From positions 1 to 64,000 of the forward strand of contig NZ_JRHC01000008.1 of assembly GCF_000949475.1 (NCBI RefSeq): 64,000 nucleotides of DNA, given 5' to 3'. Origin of the DNA: Draconibacterium sediminis. GTDB taxonomy: Bacteria; Bacteroidota; Bacteroidia; Bacteroidales; Prolixibacteraceae. Made by a program: the position numbers and the translations under genes. Positions 35,152-43,761 of this stretch are shown here, one piece after another; within the stretch, counting starts at the first letter, position 1, and every line of letters begins with the position of its first letter. The notes beneath the pieces are model-generated. The model ran no database searches. It had not been told where the DNA came from and worked only from the letters and a program-made list of their open reading frames with translations.

Positions 35152-35964
35152 CTAAATACTTTTTATGAGGTCGCGCATAATAAGCGTCATTTTGGGTTCA
35201 GCTTTCATGGCAACTTCCTGCACTTCCTCGTGCGAAATTTCAACAATCTCGCCGGGCACTCCGCTGTCGGTAACAATCGAAATTCCAAAAACACGCATAT
35301 CCATGTGGCGGGCGACAATTACCTCGGGCACGGTTGACATACCTACAATGTCGCCACCCAAAATGCGGAACATCTTGTATTCGGCAGGCGTTTCGAAAGT
35401 TGGTCCTGATACGCCAACATAAACTCCTTCTTTTACATCGATGTTATTTTCAAGGGCAATCAATTTGGCTCTGTTGCGCAGGCGCTGGCTGTAGGGTTTG
35501 CTCATATCGGGGAAACGCGGCCCAAGTTCACTCATGTTTTTTCCGCGCAAAGGATGCTCCGGGAAAAAGTTAATGTGATCGGTAAGCAGCACAATCTCGC
35601 CAACCCGCCAATCAGGATTTAATCCACCGCTGGCATTCGATACAAAAAGGTTATTTACGCCCACAAACTTCATCACACGCACCGGGAAAGTCACTTCTTT
35701 CATGTCGTAACCTTCGTAATAATGAAAGCGGCCCTGCATGGCCAGCACTTCTTTATCGCCCAGTTTTCCGTAGATCAATCGCCCGGCATGCCCATCAACT
35801 GTTGACACCGGAAAGTTTGGAATATCGGTGTAGGGAATAGAATCGATAATCTCGATTTCATTTACCAGCCCGCCAAGACCGGTTCCCAAAATAATTCCCA
35901 CCTCAGGACTTGCCTGAATTTTTTCTTTTATGAAGTTCGCGGTTGCTTTTATTTTCTCCAACAT
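35152..35964 (-). CDS. Purine nucleoside phosphorylase
   Basis: Phosphorolyses inosine and guanosine for purine salvage. The 270-residue protein is of the trimeric class: GTGLGGL (near 27-33, phosphate loop), FHYYEGYDM, SNASGGLN (near 113-120) and GVYVGVSGPTFETPAEYKM (near 190-208). VTDSGVPG follows with Asp/Asn determining base preference. The start lies inside the end of lpxK; the 62-base overlap in another frame is unusually long but both reading frames are supported by homology-type motifs. Confidence 0.93.
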   Translation of the reverse strand: MLEKIKATANFIKEKIQASPEVGIILGTGLGGLVNEIEIIDSIPYTDIPNFPVSTVDGHAGRLIYGKLGDKEVLAMQGRFHYYEGYDMKEVTFPVRVMKFVGVNNLFVSNASGGLNPDWRVGEIVLLTDHINFFPEHPLRGKNMSELGPRFPDMSKPYSQRLRNRAKLIALENNIDVKEGVYVGVSGPTFETPAEYKMFRILGGDIVGMSTVPEVIVARHMDMRVFGISIVTDSGVPGEIVEISHEEVQEVAMKAEPKMTLIMRDLIKSI

Positions 35965-37009
35965 AATTCAATATCTTCTTATTAAACGACTTTTTTTCTT
36001 CTTCAAGGAAATCAATTTTTACCGGCAGATAATACATGGCATTTTTTAGTTCATCGCTCATTTCGCCGATGTCTTTAAAACGCATGGCATCCTTTTCGGT
36101 TGTCACAATCAATTTTCTTTCTGATTTTATTTCACTGAACTTTTTCTCGATCTCACGAATATCGGTCATACTGTACGAGTGATGATCGGAAAAAGTTAAT
36201 GTTTCCATATGCGTTCCCATCTTACGAATAAAGGAATGCATTTGTTTTGGCGAGGCAATTCCGGTAACTACCAACATGTGGCAGGCTACATCTTTATAGC
36301 TTGCCTCATCAATTTCAGGAGCATCGAACACCGGCTGCAGCGTACCATAAACCAGACGGGTAAAATACAAACTCTGGTAGGGCAACAGGTTTACATCGTT
36401 TTGCAAAATACGGCGCATAATTGGCGTTACCTCTTCGGGGCATTTGGTGAAAAGAATAATATTTGCCCGGCGCATTTGCGAAACACCTTCGCGCAAACGG
36501 CCAACCGGCAGCAATGAATCGTTTTTTATCTGACGGTTGTAATCAATCAATAAAATGTTTATTCCCGGCGAAATTCTGCGGTGCTGAAAAGCATCGTCGA
36601 GCAACACCACATCAGGCGTTTTATCGTTGTTACCTTCCAGCAATTTTTCCACTCCCGACACCCGGTTTTCGCACACCGAAACAGTAGCCTCCGGAAATTT
36701 GTTTTTTATCTGCAGCGGCTCATCGCCCACTTCCTGTGCCGTTGAATTGGTTTCAACCAAACGGAATCCTTTTGTTTTTCGTTTGTATCCCCGGCTTAAA
36801 GTGGCCACCTCGTACTTCTCTTTTAATAAACTTACCAGGTACTCAACATGCGGCGTTTTTCCGGTACCTCCAACAGTAATATTCCCGATGGAAATTACAG
36901 GCACATCAAACTCCTTTGAATTCAGAATTTTAAGATCGTAGGCCCGGTTACGCAGATAGACAGCTATTCCGTATAACCAGGACAGCGGATATAATAAAAT
37001 TTTTATCAT
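35903..37009 (-). CDS. lpxK: Tetraacyldisaccharide 4'-kinase LpxK
   Basis: Phosphorylates the lipid A precursor at the inner membrane. The 368-residue protein has an N-terminal membrane-associated helix (about 5-20), the P-loop ISIGNITVGGTGKTPHVEYL (near 40-59), TLSRGYKRKT, and DVVLLDDAFQHRRI (near 133-146). The last 20 residues are basic and overlap the start of the phosphorylase gene. Together with lpxH it shows an outer membrane with lipid A. Confidence 0.94.
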   Translation of the reverse strand: MIKILLYPLSWLYGIAVYLRNRAYDLKILNSKEFDVPVISIGNITVGGTGKTPHVEYLVSLLKEKYEVATLSRGYKRKTKGFRLVETNSTAQEVGDEPLQIKNKFPEATVSVCENRVSGVEKLLEGNNDKTPDVVLLDDAFQHRRISPGINILLIDYNRQIKNDSLLPVGRLREGVSQMRRANIILFTKCPEEVTPIMRRILQNDVNLLPYQSLYFTRLVYGTLQPVFDAPEIDEASYKDVACHMLVVTGIASPKQMHSFIRKMGTHMETLTFSDHHSYSMTDIREIEKKFSEIKSERKLIVTTEKDAMRFKDIGEMSDELKNAMYYLPVKIDFLEEEKKSFNKKILNYVGENKSNRELHKRKNSGKS

Positions 37010-37043
37010 AAATGTTCTTCAAAATAGGTGGCTAAGATAACAA

Positions 37044-37077
37044 AAAAGGATGCACCATTAATAAATGACGCATCCTT
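37044..37077 (-). terminator. Intrinsic terminator after sppA
   Basis: AAGGATGC (37046-37053) pairs with GCATCCTT (37070-37077), with an inner CATT/AATG pairing, and on the minus strand is followed by TTTTTTG. It ends the sppA transcript between sppA and lpxK. Confidence 0.8.
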
Positions 37078-37098
37078 CGGTTTTATTGTTGTACAATC

Positions 37099-38886
37099 TT
37101 AATTCAGATAAATATCGTATGGCATACGAGCGTAAATACCATTCATTTCTGTTGCTTTTTTCAGGTGTTCGTAATAGCGGTATTTTTCACCTAATTCGCT
37201 TTTCAGAATACGAGCTTTTACGTTTCCGCCCAGCTTAAACATTTCTTCAAACGGGCTGGTTAATGCCGGCAACGCAACGGTACGATAATCTTCCAAACCT
37301 TCCATCTCAACGGCCAGCTTTATGGCGTCTTCCAATCCACCAAACTCATCGATCAAACCAATTTCCTTGGCGTTTTCGCCACTCCAAACACGGCCCTGGC
37401 CTATGTTATCCACCTCTTCTTTGGTCATGCCCCGTCCATCGGCAACATGCGACAGAAAAGTATCATAACCAATAGTAATATAATTGGTCATGCGTTGTTT
37501 CTCATACGGAGTCATAGGGCGCATTAACGATAAAAAGTTCGAATGTTCGTTGGTACCAACAGCATCAGTCGTAATACCAAGTTTGTCATTCATCAGTTCG
37601 CCAAAGTTTGGAACCTGTCCAAAAATACCGATCGAACCGGTGATAGTATTTGGGCTGGCAACTATTTTATCGGCCGGGCACGAAATATAATAACCACCCG
37701 ATGCCGCCACGTCGCCAAACGATACCACCAGTGTTTTCTCTTCGGCGGCCAGTTTTACTTCGCGCCAGATGGTTTCTGAATCGAATACGGCTCCTCCGGG
37801 AGAATTTACACGTAACACAATTGCTTTATACGAACTATCCTGGCGCACTTTACGAATTTCTTTACCCAGTTTATCACCGTTAATTCCTTCGTCAGCACTT
37901 ACGGTAGTTCCAATTTCGCCACTGGCATAAATTACTGCAACTTTGTTTCGGCTGTATTTTTTGCTGTGTCCTTTCACCGGAACTTTAACATAGTCTTTCA
38001 CGCTCACTACCGGAATACCTTCTGTTCCTTCAATTCCGGTAATTTCGCGCATATCATCAAGCACCTCGTCGCGAAATTTCGCTGCATCGATCAAACCGTT
38101 CTCCACCATATCCTGGGCTTTTTTGTAGGTTTGTGCTTCATCGGCCAGGGCATTTAGTTTTTCTATCGAAATATTACGCTTTTCCGAAATCCCTTTCAGC
38201 ATATGATTCCACAAACTATTCATGTAAACCAGTCGCTGCTCGCGGTTTTCCTCGCTCATCTTATCCAGCATAAAGGGTTCAACAGCTGATTTAAATTTGT
38301 TGTTTGGCCCACGAATGATCTGCATTTCAACACCCAGTTTTTCAAGGGCATTTTTGTAAAACATCAGTTCGCTGCTCAAACCACGAAAATCGAGTGTTAC
38401 TTCCGGGTGCAAAACAATCTGGTCGGCTACTGTTGCCACATAATAACCTTTCTGGTCTAACATCATCTGGTCGGCAACAGCGTAAATCGGCTTATCGCAA
38501 CTGTCTTTAAAAGCAATCAGTTCATTTCTGATTTCTTCAACCGAAGCAAAACCACCGTTTGTTATCGACAATTTCAGGTAAACACCTTTTATTCGATCAT
38601 CGTTGGCAGCTTTCTTCAATGACTCGCTAATGTTATCCAGCCCAATTGTTTTTATCGAGCTAAAAATTCCGGGCAGTTCAAGATCTTCAAAAGGATCGTT
38701 TGGGGCACGGTCTACAATACTTTGGCTCAAGTCAATTACCAACATCGATTGGTCGGCTACCGTAATCTCTTTATCGGCCGAGGCAATAATTGCCCCAAAA
38801 ACGATAAACATCAGAAAAATACCAATTAACGAGATGGCCAGAAAACCAACTATGGTCGCTAATACGTATTTGAAGAATTCTTTCAT
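37099..38886 (-). CDS. sppA: Signal peptide peptidase SppA, 67 kDa type
   Basis: Membrane-bound serine protease that degrades cleaved signal peptides. The 595-residue protein has one N-terminal helix (about 8-35) and two S49 domains in tandem, as in the E. coli type. The catalytic Lys domain is in the N-terminal half (DRIKGVYLKLSI and YYVATVADQIVLHPE), and the nucleophile Ser lies in ASGGYYISCPADKIVASPNTITGSIG (near 390-415). Length is normal. Divergent from folK. Confidence 0.94.
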   Translation of the reverse strand: MKEFFKYVLATIVGFLAISLIGIFLMFIVFGAIIASADKEITVADQSMLVIDLSQSIVDRAPNDPFEDLELPGIFSSIKTIGLDNISESLKKAANDDRIKGVYLKLSITNGGFASVEEIRNELIAFKDSCDKPIYAVADQMMLDQKGYYVATVADQIVLHPEVTLDFRGLSSELMFYKNALEKLGVEMQIIRGPNNKFKSAVEPFMLDKMSEENREQRLVYMNSLWNHMLKGISEKRNISIEKLNALADEAQTYKKAQDMVENGLIDAAKFRDEVLDDMREITGIEGTEGIPVVSVKDYVKVPVKGHSKKYSRNKVAVIYASGEIGTTVSADEGINGDKLGKEIRKVRQDSSYKAIVLRVNSPGGAVFDSETIWREVKLAAEEKTLVVSFGDVAASGGYYISCPADKIVASPNTITGSIGIFGQVPNFGELMNDKLGITTDAVGTNEHSNFLSLMRPMTPYEKQRMTNYITIGYDTFLSHVADGRGMTKEEVDNIGQGRVWSGENAKEIGLIDEFGGLEDAIKLAVEMEGLEDYRTVALPALTSPFEEMFKLGGNVKARILKSELGEKYRYYEHLKKATEMNGIYARMPYDIYLN

Positions 38887-38963
38887 ATTTTTGTAATTTT
38901 ATTAATGTTCCAGTTTAGTGAATGAGTACCATTTTAAGCAAGGAATTACAAATATAAGATACA

Positions 38964-39458
38964 ATGAACAAGGTGTTTCTTGGAATAGGCGGAAATATTG
39001 GTGACAAGCATAAAAATTTTAAACTTGCCCTCGAACTGATTGACCACAAATTAGGTAAAATAATCCAAAAGTCATCGGTTTACGAAACGCCGCCGTGGGG
39101 TTTTCATTGCGATGATGTGTTCTGGAACCAGGTTGTGGTTATTGAAACCAAACTTGAGGCCGAAGAATTACTTTGGCGCATCCATGAACTGGAAGCCGAT
39201 TTTGGCCGGGAACGTGGTAATGAACGCTACTCATCGCGCGAAATGGATATTGACATCCTGTATTTTAACGACGAGTTTATGGAGTCGAAAGACCTAATCG
39301 TTCCTCACCCGCGCATTCACGAACGTCGTTTTGTGTTGGTTCCGCTGGTTGAAATTGCCCCGGAAATGAAACACCCGCTTCGGCGTTTAACCAGCATTGA
39401 GATGCTGGAAAACTGCCTCGACAAATCGGTTATTAAGAAAGTTAAAATGGACGAATGA
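38964..39458 (+). CDS. folK: 2-amino-4-hydroxy-6-hydroxymethyldihydropteridine pyrophosphokinase
   Basis: Pyrophosphorylates the pterin in folate synthesis. The 164-residue protein shows the HPPK signatures: GIGGNIGDKHKNF at the N-terminus, SSVYETPPWG (near 37-46), GRERGNERYSSREMDIDILYF (near 82-102, metal-binding DxD) and VPHPRIHERRFVLVPL (near 114-129). The 151 bases to the convergent hflX hold nothing recognisable. Confidence 0.95.
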   Translation: MNKVFLGIGGNIGDKHKNFKLALELIDHKLGKIIQKSSVYETPPWGFHCDDVFWNQVVVIETKLEAEELLWRIHELEADFGRERGNERYSSREMDIDILYFNDEFMESKDLIVPHPRIHERRFVLVPLVEIAPEMKHPLRRLTSIEMLENCLDKSVIKKVKMDE

Positions 39459-39609
39459 ATGATGAATTTCGATTAACGATTTTTGATTGCGGATCGAAAG
39501 ACACAAAAGACTTCCACGGATGACAATACATTGCCAAACCCCATATTCTATCAGACGAAATACGTAGCCTGCACTTTCATTTTATGGGAGCAGACTAAAA
39601 GAATCAGGG

Positions 39610-40824
39610 TTATTCCTGAATTCCTTTTGTCCAATCTTCATTATACAGAAAATCGTTATACGGAAATCGTTGCGAATGAATTCCTTTCACTTTTTCGTAC
39701 AATTCTTCTTTAAACTCTTCTATATTCGTTTTGTCTTTTGCTGAAATAAACAAAGCGGGCGTGTTACTTTTTGCCATCCACGAGCTTTTCCACTCTTCCA
39801 GACTAAAATTGTCTTTTGTGCGTGGCGAAAGATCATCCTCATCTTTTTCCTCGTAAGTAAAAGCATCAATTTTATTGAAGATGTAATAAGTTGGCTTATC
39901 GCCGGCATCGATTTCTTCCAAAGTGGTATCAACTGTTTCAATCTGCTCCTCAAATCCCGGGTGCGAAATATCAACCACGTGCAGCAGAATATCTGCTTCG
40001 CGAACCTCGTCGAGTGTTGATTTAAACGACTCAACCAATCCATGTGGCAGTTTACGGATAAACCCTACGGTATCAGCCAAAAGGAAAGGCAAGTTTTCGA
40101 TCACCACTTTTCGTACCGTTGTATCGAGTGTAGCAAATAGTTTATTCTCGGCAAATACTTCCGACTTGGCCATCATATTCATAATGGTTGATTTACCCAC
40201 GTTGGTATACCCCACCAAAGCCACGCGCACCATTTTGCCACGGTTTTTGCGCTGGGTAGCTTTTTGCTTATCGATTTTTACCAGCTGTGTTTTTAAACGG
40301 CTTATTTTATCCAGGATAATACGGCGGTCGGTTTCAATCTGAGTCTCTCCCGGACCACGCATACCGATACCACCACGCTGACGTTCAAGGTGAGTCCACA
40401 TTCGGGTCAGACGCGGCAATAAATACTGGTACTGCGCCAATTCAACCTGTGTTTTTGCGTGAGCTGTTTGTGCCCGTTTTGCAAAAATATCGAGGATAAG
40501 ATTGGTACGGTCGAGAATCTTACACTCCAACTCGCGTTCAATATTTCGCAATTGTGTTGGTGTAAGCTCGTCGTCGAAAATTACCGTATCGGCTTCAACA
40601 ACTTTTATGTATTGATTAATCTCGTCGAGTTTACCCGGACCAACGAATGTGGCTTTATTGGGAACATCCAGTTTTTGGGTGAATTTTTTTAATACTTGCG
40701 CACCCGCAGTATCGGCCAAAAACTCCAATTCGTCGAGGTACTCTTTTGCCTGACGTTCATCCTGATCCTGGTTGATCAGTCCCACAATAACCGCTTTTTC
40801 TGTAATAGGTGCTGTTTCTATCAT
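39610..40824 (-). CDS. hflX: GTPase HflX
   Basis: Ribosome-associated GTPase that splits stalled or stressed ribosomes. Starting at ATG 40824 it has 404 residues; an upstream in-frame start at 40878 would read through the terminator preceding it. The N-terminal HflX domain contains GPGETQIETDRR (near 160-171), and the G domain has VGYTNVGKST (G1), DTVGFI (G3) and NKID (G4, in FNKIDAFTYEEK). The last 60 residues form the short C-terminal domain. Confidence 0.95.
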   Translation of the reverse strand: MIETAPITEKAVIVGLINQDQDERQAKEYLDELEFLADTAGAQVLKKFTQKLDVPNKATFVGPGKLDEINQYIKVVEADTVIFDDELTPTQLRNIERELECKILDRTNLILDIFAKRAQTAHAKTQVELAQYQYLLPRLTRMWTHLERQRGGIGMRGPGETQIETDRRIILDKISRLKTQLVKIDKQKATQRKNRGKMVRVALVGYTNVGKSTIMNMMAKSEVFAENKLFATLDTTVRKVVIENLPFLLADTVGFIRKLPHGLVESFKSTLDEVREADILLHVVDISHPGFEEQIETVDTTLEEIDAGDKPTYYIFNKIDAFTYEEKDEDDLSPRTKDNFSLEEWKSSWMAKSNTPALFISAKDKTNIEEFKEELYEKVKGIHSQRFPYNDFLYNEDWTKGIQE

Positions 40825-40840
40825 TACTTTATTTTTTTTC

Positions 40841-40874
40841 AAAAAAAAACTCCTGCTTCGAAAGAAACAGGAGT
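40841..40874 (-). terminator. Intrinsic terminator between the tonB pair and hflX
   Basis: ACTCCTG (40849-40855) pairs with CAGGAGT (40868-40874) and on the minus strand is followed by a run of nine T. It ends the transcript of the tonB-like gene at 40898-41587, 17 bases before hflX starts. Confidence 0.85.
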
Positions 40875-40897
40875 GCAAAAATATTGTTTTTTATTTG

Positions 40898-41587
40898 TTA
40901 CTGCAACACGAAGTTAATTGGTACCGTGTACGATACGTTAACCGGTTTTCCTCGCTGTTTACCTGGCTTCCATGCAGGAAGCGCATTTACCACACGAAGT
41001 GCTTCTTTATCCAACGAAGGGTCAACACCCCTTGCGATTTTAGCATCGGTAACTTTTCCTGTTTTACTTACAACGAAAGTTACATATACTTTACCTTGAA
41101 TACCGTTTTCCTGTGCAATTACAGGATACTTGATAGCATTGGCAATATATTTACGCAATGCAAGGTCTCCACCCGGGAATTCCGGCATATCTTCTACGAT
41201 AAAGAATACCTGAGCTTCTTCCTCTTCTTCTTCGTCAGCTGTTTCGATTACAGGAGCAACGTCGATTACTGTTTCTTCGTCGGCCTCAGTATCTTCAATT
41301 TCCAGCTCGTCTTCAATCTCTACATCATCATCAACAATGTTCAGCACCTCGATAACTTTTGGTGGTGGAGGTGGTGGAGGTGGTTTTACCTCTTGCTCAC
41401 GAGTAATAGGGATGATCTCTTCTTCAACTTCCGCAGTTTGGATCTGACCAAGGTCAGCAGCTTTTGATGGTTTCGTAGTCCACTCAAAAGCCAGAAGCGA
41501 AAGCCCCAACGCGACAACTAATCCAATCAGCCAAAACATATTCTTTTTGGCTTCCAGATCAGCTTTTGGTGTTTTTTTAAGTTCCAT
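40898..41587 (-). CDS. TonB energy-transducing protein (copy 2 of a tandem pair)
   Basis: A 229-residue inner-membrane protein with one N-terminal helix (about 15-35), a Pro run (KPPPPPPPPK near 68-77), an acidic stretch (about 85-125) and a C-terminal TonB domain (about 135-229; FPGGDLALRKYIANAIKYPVIA, GKVYVTFVVSKTGKV). It should transmit proton-motive force to TonB-dependent receptors such as the SusC homologue at 46904. It is a close paralogue of the gene 109 bases upstream. Confidence 0.92.
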   Translation of the reverse strand: MELKKTPKADLEAKKNMFWLIGLVVALGLSLLAFEWTTKPSKAADLGQIQTAEVEEEIIPITREQEVKPPPPPPPPKVIEVLNIVDDDVEIEDELEIEDTEADEETVIDVAPVIETADEEEEEEAQVFFIVEDMPEFPGGDLALRKYIANAIKYPVIAQENGIQGKVYVTFVVSKTGKVTDAKIARGVDPSLDKEALRVVNALPAWKPGKQRGKPVNVSYTVPINFVLQ

Positions 41588-41696
41588 ACTTAACTATTTT
41601 ATTTGTTTTATTTGATTTTTTTGCCCTTCAAAATCGGGGCTTAAAGATAAAAAATAATCTTCACATGCAAGTGAATTTTAAATTCATTTCAATTTT

Positions 41697-42383
41697 CTAT
41701 TGCAATATAAAATTAATGGGTACAGTGTAGCGTACTTTCACCGCCTTGTTGCCCTGTTTCCCGGGCTTCCACCGCGGCATCGATTTAACTACGCGAATTG
41801 CTTCACGATCAAGCGATGAGTCGACTCCACGAGCCAGTGTAACGTCATAAATGTTCCCATTTTCATCAACTACAAAGGTTACAAAAACCTTGCCTTTAAT
41901 TCCATTCTCCTGCGCGATTGCCGGGTACTTAACATTTTTCGATAAAAAACTTAATAAAGCAGCATCTCCCCCCGGAAATTCGGGCATAGTTTCAGCAAAG
42001 TCAAAAATTCCACTCAAATCCTCTTCCTCCGGATCTTCTCCAAAATCCATTATGCTTCCAAGATCAATTGTTAGCGGTTCTTCGGGCTCCTCTCCTTCCC
42101 ATATCAATTCTTCATCGATCTTTTTGCCATCTTCAATAACTTTAAAAACAGGCACCTTGATGATTGGCTTTTCGGGCTCAGTTTTCTCAGGTGGTGTACT
42201 TGGAATAACCAAATCTTCGGGCGGCATATAATCTCTACTCCCCTGAACAATCATGGTTTTTCGTGCAGGTTGTTTCCACTCGAATGCAAACAATATAAAA
42301 CCAAGTGCAACTACTAAACCAATTAAGAACAAGGTAGTTTTTTTACTCTCAAGATCAGCTTTCTTTGTTTTTTTAGATTTCAT
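41697..42383 (-). CDS. TonB energy-transducing protein (copy 1 of a tandem pair)
   Basis: A 228-residue paralogue of the following gene: the same N-terminus (KKADLESKK then a hydrophobic helix ending in AFEW), a shorter Pro-rich/acidic linker, and a C-terminal TonB domain (MPEFPGGDAALLSFLSKNVKYPAIA, GKVFVTFVVDENG). The ATG at 42383 is chosen because the sequence from there matches the paralogue; a longer frame upstream does not. The pair probably arose by tandem duplication. Confidence 0.92.
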   Translation of the reverse strand: MKSKKTKKADLESKKTTLFLIGLVVALGFILFAFEWKQPARKTMIVQGSRDYMPPEDLVIPSTPPEKTEPEKPIIKVPVFKVIEDGKKIDEELIWEGEEPEEPLTIDLGSIMDFGEDPEEEDLSGIFDFAETMPEFPGGDAALLSFLSKNVKYPAIAQENGIKGKVFVTFVVDENGNIYDVTLARGVDSSLDREAIRVVKSMPRWKPGKQGNKAVKVRYTVPINFILQ

Positions 42384-42484
42384 GGGTTCTAATTTTATTG
42401 GATTTTTAAATAAATCAAAGAACGCCGGCTTCTTGTTTTCTGCAGTTACATTTGACAATAGCAAAAACTTTACCAAAAAAAATA

Positions 42485-42517
42485 TTTGATTGATTCTGAA
42501 AAATATTTTTATATTTG
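42485..42517 (+). promoter_or_regulatory. Promoter of tRNA-Ala
   Basis: TTTG (42485-42488), 21 bases, then TATATTTG (42510-42517): an exact match to the Bacteroidota primary sigma consensus TTTG-N19-21-TAnnTTTG. Transcription would begin around 42524, just before the mature 5' end of the tRNA. Confidence 0.8.
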
Positions 42518-42529
42518 CAGCCACGATTT

Positions 42530-42604
<75 letters not shown>

Positions 42605-42610
42605 AGAAAA

Positions 42611-42642
42611 GGAGCAGTTCGAAAGGATTGCTCCTTTTTTTG
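42611..42642 (+). terminator. Intrinsic terminator after tRNA-Ala
   Basis: GGAGCA (42611-42616) pairs with TGCTCC (42629-42634), followed by seven T. Confidence 0.85.
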
Positions 42643-42671
42643 TATCTTCTATACTATTCTAAAAACATGAT

Positions 42672-42922
42672 ATGGCCTATTACATGTATATTTTAGAGAG
42701 CGAAAAAAATGGGAAATATTATATTGGTAGCACCCAGAATGTACAAGAGCGATTACAACAACATAATTATAGCAGAACACCATCACCAAATCAGGGGTTC
42801 CATGGAGATTAGTATATTCCGAAGAGTTTGCAGAACGTTCGTCTGCTATACAACGGGGAGATGAGATTAAGAAAAAGAAAAGCAGAAAGTACATTCAATT
42901 TCTGATTAACTCAGTTGGCTAG
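42672..42922 (+). pseudogene. Frameshifted GIY-YIG (URI-type) endonuclease
   Basis: From the ATG at 42672 the plus strand encodes MAYYMYILESEKNGKYYIGS, the GIY-YIG core (YMYIL and YYIGS), then QNVQERLQQHN, and stops at 42810 after 46 codons. From about 42790 another frame continues the same protein: SGVPWRLVYSEEF, then ERSSAIQRGDEIKKKKSRKYIQFLI, the usual end of these small endonucleases. One base appears missing near 42786-42797, probably in the A- or G-run, so it is either a recent pseudogene or a sequencing error. The 3' end runs into the damaged tRNA copy, whose D-arm encodes the last residues (NSVG, stop). Confidence 0.85.
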
Positions 42923-42976
42923 AGCGTCCCGAAAGCATTCGGGAAGGTCACCGGTTCGACTCCGGTATTATTCTCC
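42904..42976 (+). pseudogene. Damaged second copy of tRNA-Ala with replaced anticodon arm
   Basis: The D-arm side (GATTAACTCAGTTGGCTAGAG) differs from the intact tRNA by one base, and the stretch AGGTCACCGGTTCGACTCCG (variable loop and T-arm) is identical. The anticodon arm is replaced by CCCGAAAGCATTCGGG, a palindrome that cannot form a normal 7-base loop. The 5' acceptor half is missing and three bases (ATT) are inserted in the 3' half. It cannot work as a tRNA. Confidence 0.85.
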
Positions 42977-43215
42977 TCGAAAAACTCAATAAATTCCTGC
43001 TATTTGCCTCTTTCTTATACATGGAAAGCTTTTCCATATCACCTTTTTCACCCGGTCCTGGAAGATCAGCCTCAAAACATGTAAGATTTCATATTAAAAC
43101 CCCAATAACATTGTAGAAAACCGTATAACCCAAGGGAGCACGGACCACACCTAAACTATTGTATATGTGACGAGTAATGCTTAACTTGTTATAAAAACCG
43201 AAATTTCAGCAAACG
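42977..43215. other. Non-coding stretch before the 154-residue protein
   Basis: No coding frame is supported here. A perfect small palindrome ATGGAAA / TTTCCAT lies at 43021-43037. No repeat of the flanking tRNA sequence or promoter of good quality was seen. Confidence 0.5.
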
Positions 43216-43680
43216 ATGAAAAAAGTATTGTTTATTAGTATTTTCTGTCTGTTTTTTGTAGGTATTGGCCATGGACAAAAAATGTATTCTTTTGAAAACC
43301 TTGAACAATCTACTCCTGAGAATCTGGAGACATATTTAACTTTTGCAAAAAAACAAAAGAAAACGGGAGCGATATTACTTAAAACCGGACTACTGACCGC
43401 AGGAACAGGTTTTGTAGTAGCGGCTCTTAGCTATGACAATGATGAATGGATTGGAATTAACACCGGCACAGCTATTGGTGCCTGGATGTGCATATTGGGA
43501 ACAGGGGCTGCCCTAGTAGGGTTACCAATTCTTATATCTGGTTCTTCCCGGATTAAACGAATTAATGAGGTAATATCCCGTAATTCTGCTCATTTCCCTG
43601 TAGAAATAATTCCATCTTGTTTTTACGACAACATTGCTCAACATCATCAATACGGCGCAACTATCCGAATAAAATTTTAA
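43216..43680 (+). CDS. Hypothetical exported protein with two hydrophobic segments
   Basis: A 154-residue protein with a signal peptide (residues 1-20, ending GHGQ) and two hydrophobic, Gly-rich segments (about 50-70 and 78-108), giving a short periplasmic or membrane-embedded protein. I do not recognise the family. It stands alone between the tRNA region and the PUL regulator. Confidence 0.75.
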   Translation: MKKVLFISIFCLFFVGIGHGQKMYSFENLEQSTPENLETYLTFAKKQKKTGAILLKTGLLTAGTGFVVAALSYDNDEWIGINTGTAIGAWMCILGTGAALVGLPILISGSSRIKRINEVISRNSAHFPVEIIPSCFYDNIAQHHQYGATIRIKF

Positions 43681-43761
43681 CACACTATTCTGAGAAATCT
43701 TATTTTACACATCTATTTGTTCGTTGTTGCTTTCCCTCTTTCGGATAAAACTTACGGATAA

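Noticed and set aside
42649-42894. 81-codon open frame on the minus strand
   Set aside because: It is the antisense of the GIY-YIG gene, whose protein motifs are clear on the plus strand.
42904-42976. Second functional tRNA gene
   Set aside because: The 5' acceptor half is missing and the anticodon arm cannot form a 7-base loop.
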